This document shows, in pieces, positions 42,455 to 46,360 of a stretch of DNA of 46,360 bases. The notes under the pieces were generated by a model that did not search any database, was not told where the DNA came from, and worked only from the letters and a program-made list of their open reading frames with translations. The number at the start of each line of letters is the position of its first letter. Position 1 is the stretch's first letter. The position numbers and the translations under genes were made by a program. This DNA comes from an uncultured Clostridia bacterium. Its GTDB lineage: Bacteria; Bacillota; Clostridia; Christensenellales; UBA3700. The stretch is taken from assembly GCA_937880755.1 (NCBI GenBank), contig CALGRX010000018.1, positions 1 through 46,360 of the forward strand. Reading direction: 5' to 3'.

Positions 42455-42484
42455 CAAAAAAGTAGCAACCTCTCGATTACTACT
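42455..42484 (-). terminator. Terminator of the aminopeptidase gene
   Basis: On the minus strand AGTAGTAATC pairs with GGTTGCTACT (two G-U pairs) around a GAGA tetraloop, followed by six T. It lies about 90 nt after the stop, so the transcript has a long 3' end. Confidence 0.82.
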
Positions 42485-42572
42485 TGGCATTTTATTCTTT
42501 GGCAATATCGCCGTCGGTGCAATGAATTACTACGTTGCCCGAATTTTGTTGTTCCCAACCGTACGTATCTAC

Positions 42573-43691
42573 TTATTTCAAATTGTCGGGGTTTAGGCAC
42601 TCTAGCTCGGGTAGTACGAACAAGCCGTCTTTTCGCACGAGCACGTCGTCGAAGTATATCTCTCCTCCACCGTATTGTGGAGTTTGGATAAGCACCAAGT
42701 CCCAATGTATCGCCGAGGTGTTGCCGTTGGGCGCTTCGTCGTAGCAACTGCCGGGGGTAAAGTGGATAGACCCGCTGATTTTTTCGTCAAATAGAATGTC
42801 ACCCATCGGCTTGTTGATATAAGGATTGACGCCTAGGGCAAACTCGCCCACGTATCTTGCGCCCTCGTCGGTGTCGAAAATCTCTTGCAAAGCCTTGTCG
42901 TTGTTGCCAGTTGCTTTGACGATTTTACCGTTTTCAAATTCTAGTCTGATATTCTCAAACTTATAGCCGTTTTTGCTCGTCGGAGCGTTGTAGGTGATAT
43001 AGCCGTTGACGCTGTCCTTGACGGGCGCGGTATAGACTTCTCCGTCGGGGAAATTTCTCTCACCGCTACACTTGACGGCAGGGATACCTTTGATAGAAAA
43101 TCTAAGGTCGGTGTTAGGCGCAACTATACGCACCCTATCGGTCTTGTTGAGTAGTTCTACGAGTGGAGTCATAGCCTCGTCCATTTTGGCGTAGTCGAGG
43201 TTGCACACGTCGAAGTAGAAGTCCTCGAATGCCTCGGTAGACATAGCCGACATACTGCTCATACCTTGGGTTGGATATCTTAATACCACCCACTTGGTGT
43301 GCTTGACTCTCTTTTCGTGATGAACGGGCAAAGAATACAACCTATTGTATATACCCATCTTTTCACTTGGCACGTCGGAGGTTTCAAATGCGTTTTCTCC
43401 GCCTCTTATGCCGATATATGCGTCCATCTCGTCCATCTTGTAGCCGTCGTATCTTGCCATATCGTTAGCGAGATTTTCGCTCATACCCTTATATATTTCT
43501 CTCTCAATGCGGTTATCCTTGACGCTAACGAAAGGATAAGCACCCACGGCGTAAACTTCTTTGACTATACAGTTGACTAATTGATAGTCTATTCCAAAGG
43601 CTTCCACCAACACTCTATCGCCCTTCTTGACCTTGCAAGAAAAGTTGACGAGATTTTTTGCCAGAGTTTCCACTCTTTTGTCCACCATCAT
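42573..43691 (-). CDS. M29-family aminopeptidase (AmpS/PepS/AmpT type)
   Basis: A cytoplasmic metallo-aminopeptidase of 372 residues that trims N-terminal residues from peptides. Metal-site and family blocks are CSGERNFPDGEVYTAPV, RYVGEFALGVNP, SGSIHFTPGSCYDEAP, SAIHWDLVLIQTP and the mid-protein APNTDLRFSIKG. Three ATGs occur together at 43697, 43691 and 43688; 43691 is preferred because GGAG stands 8 nt before it. It is a single-gene unit. Confidence 0.93.
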   Translation of the reverse strand: MMVDKRVETLAKNLVNFSCKVKKGDRVLVEAFGIDYQLVNCIVKEVYAVGAYPFVSVKDNRIEREIYKGMSENLANDMARYDGYKMDEMDAYIGIRGGENAFETSDVPSEKMGIYNRLYSLPVHHEKRVKHTKWVVLRYPTQGMSSMSAMSTEAFEDFYFDVCNLDYAKMDEAMTPLVELLNKTDRVRIVAPNTDLRFSIKGIPAVKCSGERNFPDGEVYTAPVKDSVNGYITYNAPTSKNGYKFENIRLEFENGKIVKATGNNDKALQEIFDTDEGARYVGEFALGVNPYINKPMGDILFDEKISGSIHFTPGSCYDEAPNGNTSAIHWDLVLIQTPQYGGGEIYFDDVLVRKDGLFVLPELECLNPDNLK

Positions 43692-43808
43692 ATACATATC
43701 TCCTATTTACCTATATAAGGCTTGCGATTTATATTGATAATATTATACACCTTTTGAGCGATATGTAAATGCCAAAATCGCCATATTTGCACTTTTTTGT
43801 TCAAAGAC

Positions 43809-43837
43809 TTGATATTTGTCACAAGGTATGATAACAT
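43809..43837 (+). promoter_or_regulatory. Promoter of fba
   Basis: TTGATA (43809-43814), 17-bp spacer, TAACAT (43832-43837), giving a leader of about 34 nt. Confidence 0.55.
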
Positions 43838-43877
43838 ATCTTTGTTAAAAAATTATTTTTTTGAGGAGGTAATGGTT

Positions 43878-44867
43878 ATGCCATTAATGAACACAAAAGC
43901 GATGTTTGAAAAAGCATACAACGGTGGTTACGCTATCGGTGCTTTCAACGTCAATAACATGGAAATCATTCAAGGTATCGTTGAGGCGGCTATGGAAGTC
44001 AACGCACCTCTCATCCTTCAAGTATCCAAGGGCGCAAGAAATTATGCTAATCCTGTATATCTTAGAAAGATGGTTGAGGCTGCCGTAGAAGTTTCCGGTT
44101 TGCCTATCTCTCTCCACCTTGACCACGGCGATTCTTTCGAATTGTGCAAGAGCTGTATCGACGGCGGTTTCTCTTCCGTAATGATAGACGGCTCGGCTCT
44201 CTCTTATGAAGACAACGTTGCATTGACCAAGAAGGTCGTAGAATACGCTCACGACACCACCAATCATCCATACGTTACCGTAGAGGGCGAGTTGGGTACT
44301 TTGGCTGGTATCGAAGACGAGGTATCTCACGCAGTTGGTTCTTACACCAGACCAGAAGAAGTAGTTGACTTCGTCAAGAGAACGGGCGTTGACTCTTTGG
44401 CTATCGCAATCGGTACTTCCCACGGCGCTTACAAGTTTAAGCCTGACCAATGCACCAGAGACGAGAACGGCGTACTCGTTCCACCTCCACTCAGATTCGA
44501 TATTCTCGAAGCAGTTTCCGCTCAACTTCCTGGATTTCCTATCGTATTGCACGGTTCTTCTTCCGTTCCACAAGAGTTCGTCAAGATTATCAACGAAAAC
44601 GGTGGCAAGATGCCTGATGCAGTAGGTATCCCTGAGAAACAGTTGCGCCAAGCTGCAGCTATGTCGGTATGCAAAATCAACATCGACTCCGACCTTAGAC
44701 TCGGTTGCACCGCAGGTATCAGAAAGCACTTTGCAGAGCATCCTGATCACTTCGACCCAAGACAATATCTCGGTGACGCAAGAACCAACATCAAAGCCGT
44801 CGTTAAGCACAAACTTATCGAGGTTTTGGGTTGCGCAGGCAAGGCTGACGAAATTCTCGGCAAGTAA
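43878..44867 (+). CDS. fba: Class II fructose-bisphosphate aldolase
   Basis: The zinc aldolase splits fructose-1,6-bisphosphate to dihydroxyacetone phosphate and glyceraldehyde-3-phosphate. Family blocks are YAIGAFNVNNMEIIQ, the zinc-site LHLDHGDSFE, VEGELGTLAGIED, AIGTSHGAYKF and VLHGSSSVP, and KINIDSDLRLG. The 329-residue reading starts at MPLMNTK (ATG 43878), with GAGGAGG 8 nt before it; an ATG at 43872 would be too close to that site. It is a single-gene unit with a strong terminator. Confidence 0.97.
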   Translation: MPLMNTKAMFEKAYNGGYAIGAFNVNNMEIIQGIVEAAMEVNAPLILQVSKGARNYANPVYLRKMVEAAVEVSGLPISLHLDHGDSFELCKSCIDGGFSSVMIDGSALSYEDNVALTKKVVEYAHDTTNHPYVTVEGELGTLAGIEDEVSHAVGSYTRPEEVVDFVKRTGVDSLAIAIGTSHGAYKFKPDQCTRDENGVLVPPPLRFDILEAVSAQLPGFPIVLHGSSSVPQEFVKIINENGGKMPDAVGIPEKQLRQAAAMSVCKINIDSDLRLGCTAGIRKHFAEHPDHFDPRQYLGDARTNIKAVVKHKLIEVLGCAGKADEILGK

Positions 44868-44882
44868 TTCAAAAAAATACAT

Positions 44883-44910
44883 AAAGACTACCTTCGGGTA
44901 GTCTTTTTTT
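44883..44910 (+). terminator. Terminator of fba
   Basis: A perfect 10-bp stem, AAAGACTACC with GGTAGTCTTT, closed by a TTCG tetraloop and followed by T residues. Confidence 0.95.
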
Positions 44911-44981
44911 GCAATTCCAATACTATTGTCATTGCGATAAATATTATATGTCATTGGGTGTAGCGTATGCCTAGCAGTTTT

Positions 44982-45016
44982 TCATTCAGAGCAAGCAAAG
45001 CGAGTGTAGGAATCTC
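44982..45016 (+). repeat. Palindromic repeat, copy A
   Basis: Starts TCATTCAGAGCAAGC and ends GTAGGAATCTC; ATTC and GAAT arms pair. Confidence 0.5.
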
Positions 45017-45041
45017 TATCCGTATGTTAGTGCGTTGCGTG

Positions 45042-45086
45042 CATTTTGCGACAGCAAAGAGCGTGTTTACACGCTGTGGCAATCTC
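45042..45086 (+). repeat. Palindromic repeat, copy B
   Basis: Starts CATTTTGCGACAGC and ends GTGGCAATCTC. An inner perfect stem AGCGTGT/ACACGCT (45060-45076) sits in the middle. Confidence 0.55.
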
Positions 45087-45096
45087 AAACACATTA

Positions 45097-45125
45097 TGTC
45101 ATTGCGAACGAAGTGTGGCAATCTC
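45097..45125 (+). repeat. Palindromic repeat, copy C (most canonical)
   Basis: TGTCATTGCGA ... GTGGCAATCTC; ATTGC and GCAAT pair. It matches the widespread CATTGCGA/GGCAATCTC palindrome known from many bacterial genomes. Confidence 0.65.
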
Positions 45126-45137
45126 AACCGATTGATA

Positions 45138-45187
45138 GCCGTCCCTTGTGTAAAGGGGGTTGCCGCATTGCTGACTGAGGGATTGCT
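45138..45187 (-). repeat. Second intergenic repeat type (CCCTCAGTCA family)
   Basis: On the minus strand it reads AGCAATCCCTCAGTCAGC, then GGCAACCCCCTTTACACAAG. Copies of the form CCCTCAGTCA...CCCCTTTA are common between genes in gut Clostridia; assignment is from memory of that pattern. Confidence 0.5.
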
Positions 45188-45194
45188 ATTAAAA

Positions 45195-45230
45195 TGTCAT
45201 TCCGAGGACGTTGATGTCCGTGGAAATCTC
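45195..45230 (+). repeat. Palindromic repeat, copy D
   Basis: TGTCATTCCGAGGACG...CCGTGGAAATCTC. ATTCC pairs with GGAAAT, and inner GGAC (45206-45209) pairs with GTCC (45216-45219), so compensating changes keep the hairpin. Confidence 0.6.
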
Positions 45231-45366
45231 TTGCAATATGTCACTGTGAATCATATATGCCGTAAGAAAACCGCAGTAGCGGTGGAAGGGTTATAAATCC
45301 AATTCTATACTATGAGTCTACGACAAAACTGCCAAAAAGTATTTCTCACACTCTACCCAATCGATC

Positions 45367-45402
45367 AAAAAAATACTGCGACGAGATTGCTCTTGTCGCA
45401 GT
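45367..45402 (-). terminator. Terminator of the collagen-like gene
   Basis: On the minus strand ACTGCGACAAGA pairs with TCTCGTCGCAGT (one G-U pair) around a GCAA tetraloop, with seven T after it. Confidence 0.92.
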
Positions 45403-45425
45403 TATTTGTTTTGTCACGCAGTATA

Positions 45426-46360
45426 TTAAGCTACGTTAGTTTCGTGTACGTACACTTCATAATTACCATTGTTGATAATTGTAGGAGTTCCACCAGGATA
45501 ATTGGCACTCAAATCCAATACCAATTCGTGAGGTATAGTAATATCGATTTTTGCGTCGCCTACTCTACCTGCGGTCATGGTTCCGTCACAATTGATGTTG
45601 AATACAACGCCTTCGTTGACGGTAGTGTTACCCGAACGAGCCACGATACCTACACCGTTGACGATATTGAAAGTACCGCCGTTGACAACTACGGTATCGT
45701 CGTTGGCTACGTAAATACCGCCTGCGATATATCCGCTAGATTTGATATTACCGTTGAAGGTACCGCCGTTGACAACGATATTATTTTTACCTCTACCGGT
45801 AGTTCCGTTGGTCATAATTACAATATTGTCTACAGTCGTATAAGTACCGCCGTTGACAGTCAAGTTAGCAGCATCGAATACAGCCAAACTTGCTTCACTA
45901 GAATTTACGTTGACTTCGTCTACAACAAGCGTTGAACCGTCAATAACAACGATTGCCTCACCACCGGTTGATTTGATGTTTCCGTTCTTCAAAACTACGT
46001 TTGCATTTTTACCGGATATCTTAATTACATCATCTTTGCCCGTTACGGTAAATCCACCCAAATCAATTATTACGTTTTTCGTTGCAATAATTCTATCAGT
46101 AGCAGTCAAAGTAATGTCGTTTGCCAATACAACGTATGCGTTATTCACCTTTACGGCAGCGTTGAATTGTGCATAATCCGTAACTACAAAGCCGATACGT
46201 CCCGTCTCACCTTGAATACCTTGTTCACCTTGTGGACCTTGGATACCTTGCTCACCTTGTGGACCTTGGATACCTTGCTCACCTTGTGGACCTTGGATAC
46301 CTTGCTCACCTTGTGGACCTTGGATACCTTGCTCACCTTGTGGACCTTGGATACCTTGCT
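45426..46360 (-). CDS. Collagen-like/beta-helix surface protein (C-terminal part; 5' end outside window)
   Basis: About 310 residues are visible; the frame runs off the right edge, so signal peptide and start are unknown. The visible N-terminal part is Gly-X-Y collagen-like repeat in nine-residue units GPQGEQGIQ, ending in GETGRIGFVVTDYAQFN. The C-terminal part of about 240 residues has repeated NGGTF/NGGTY turns and short Val/Ile strands (VVLKNGNIKST, TVNGGTYTT, VVNGGTFNGNIKS, VVNGGTFNIVNG), the pattern of a right-handed beta-helix. It ends ...YEVYVHETNVA with no LPxTG or membrane anchor. A secreted or surface fibre is likely: collagen stalk plus beta-helix head. A phage fibre is less likely as no phage gene is near. 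An in-frame GTG at 46148 is internal, not the start. Confidence 0.85.
   Translation of the reverse strand, partial: QGIQGPQGEQGIQGPQGEQGIQGPQGEQGIQGPQGEQGIQGPQGEQGIQGETGRIGFVVTDYAQFNAAVKVNNAYVVLANDITLTATDRIIATKNVIIDLGGFTVTGKDDVIKISGKNANVVLKNGNIKSTGGEAIVVIDGSTLVVDEVNVNSSEASLAVFDAANLTVNGGTYTTVDNIVIMTNGTTGRGKNNIVVNGGTFNGNIKSSGYIAGGIYVANDDTVVVNGGTFNIVNGVGIVARSGNTTVNEGVVFNINCDGTMTAGRVGDAKIDITIPHELVLDLSANYPGGTPTIINNGNYEVYVHETNVA
46212..46360 (-). repeat. 27-bp tandem repeat encoding GPQGEQGIQ
   Basis: Five full units (46212-46238, 46239-46265, 46266-46292, 46293-46319, 46320-46346) plus 14 nt before the edge. The last four full units are identical; the C-terminal-most one (46212-46238) differs at a few third positions. 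Confidence 0.95.

Larger units (their letters stand above)
44911..45425. other. Gene-free region of short palindromic repeats
   Basis: No supported gene lies in these 515 bases. They hold at least four degenerate copies of a palindromic element running from (TG)TCATT-C/G-CGA to GG(C/A)AATCTC (see separate entries), head fragments at 44927-44936, 44949-44958 and 45239-45252, one copy of a second repeat type (45138-45187) and the terminator of the collagen-like gene. Confidence 0.7.

Noticed and set aside
43884..44954. A 356-residue open frame opposite fba
   Set aside because: Antisense shadow that also runs across the fba terminator; the aldolase on the plus strand is certain.
44967..45296. 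A 109-residue frame in the repeat region
   Set aside because: It is made of the palindromic repeats themselves (CGNLKHIMSLRTKCGNLN reflects repeat copies). Such translated repeats are common false genes; there is no ribosome binding site.
46212..46360. CRISPR array at the right edge
   Set aside because: The 27-bp repeats abut without spacers and encode Gly-X-Y collagen-like units in frame.

Overview
The window reads as chromosomal DNA of an anaerobic, fermentative Gram-positive bacterium of the Clostridia (Firmicutes), probably a gut or uncultured lineage. The evidence is a paired glgC/glgD glycogen operon, an ECF transporter module next to truA-rplM-rpsI, pyruvate:ferredoxin oxidoreductase, a reverse-type rubrerythrin with PerR, and promoters of the TTGACA-17-TATAAT type with GGAGG ribosome binding sites. 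Genus-level placement is not possible from sequence alone. No tRNA, rRNA, CRISPR array, insertion sequence or prophage gene was seen.

Layout. (1) 79-4074: a heterodimeric ABC exporter; one subunit has a large extracytoplasmic insert, the other a degenerate ATPase site. (2) 4149-8607, minus strand: ecfA1-ecfA2-ecfT-truA, then rplM-rpsI from its own promoter with a structured leader. (3) 8684-12346, plus strand: nifJ with its own promoter and terminator. (4) 12470-16294, minus: an MFS transporter, a membrane-anchored ComEC-like metallo-hydrolase and a ProB-like amino-acid kinase. (5) 16391-17025: a decayed small membrane-protein gene. (6) 17121-18279, minus: perR-rubrerythrin with two Fur-type operators. 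(7) 18432-27244, minus: glgB-glgC-glgD-glgA and glgP, a complete glycogen synthesis and phosphorolysis set. (8) 27240-30595: a polar amino-acid ABC importer (minus) and a divergent double-HTH regulator (plus). (9) 30643-37774, minus: beta-mannosidase, PfkB sugar kinase, mannose-6-phosphate isomerase, ComF-like protein and GH13 alpha-glucosidase, from a perfect consensus promoter. (10) 37805-44910: ABC-F ATPase, ClC antiporter, GAPDH, M29 aminopeptidase and class II aldolase, each as its own unit. (11) 44911-45425: a gene-free patch built of short palindromic repeats. (12) 45426 to the right edge: the C-terminal part of a collagen-like/beta-helix surface protein.

How the genes fit together: sugars enter through alpha-glucoside and beta-mannoside breakdown, pass to fructose-6-phosphate and through aldolase and GAPDH, and pyruvate is oxidised by PFOR to acetyl-CoA and reduced ferredoxin. 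Surplus glucose-1-phosphate is stored as glycogen. PerR and rubrerythrin protect the oxygen-sensitive metabolism.

The most striking observation is the amino-acid importer at 27313-29853. Its substrate-binding lipoprotein appears circularly permuted: the segment that normally ends this family sits directly after the lipid-anchored cysteine, and the protein stops where that segment should begin. Its ATPase partner carries an insertion of about 85 charged, probably coiled-coil residues in the helical domain. Other points of interest are a collagen/beta-helix fibre with nearly identical 27-bp repeats, a glycogen synthase with a 113-residue charged N-terminal tail, tandem PerR operators spaced 21 bp apart, a tandem 22-bp repeat upstream of the glycogen promoter, and two genes whose promoters predict leaderless mRNAs.
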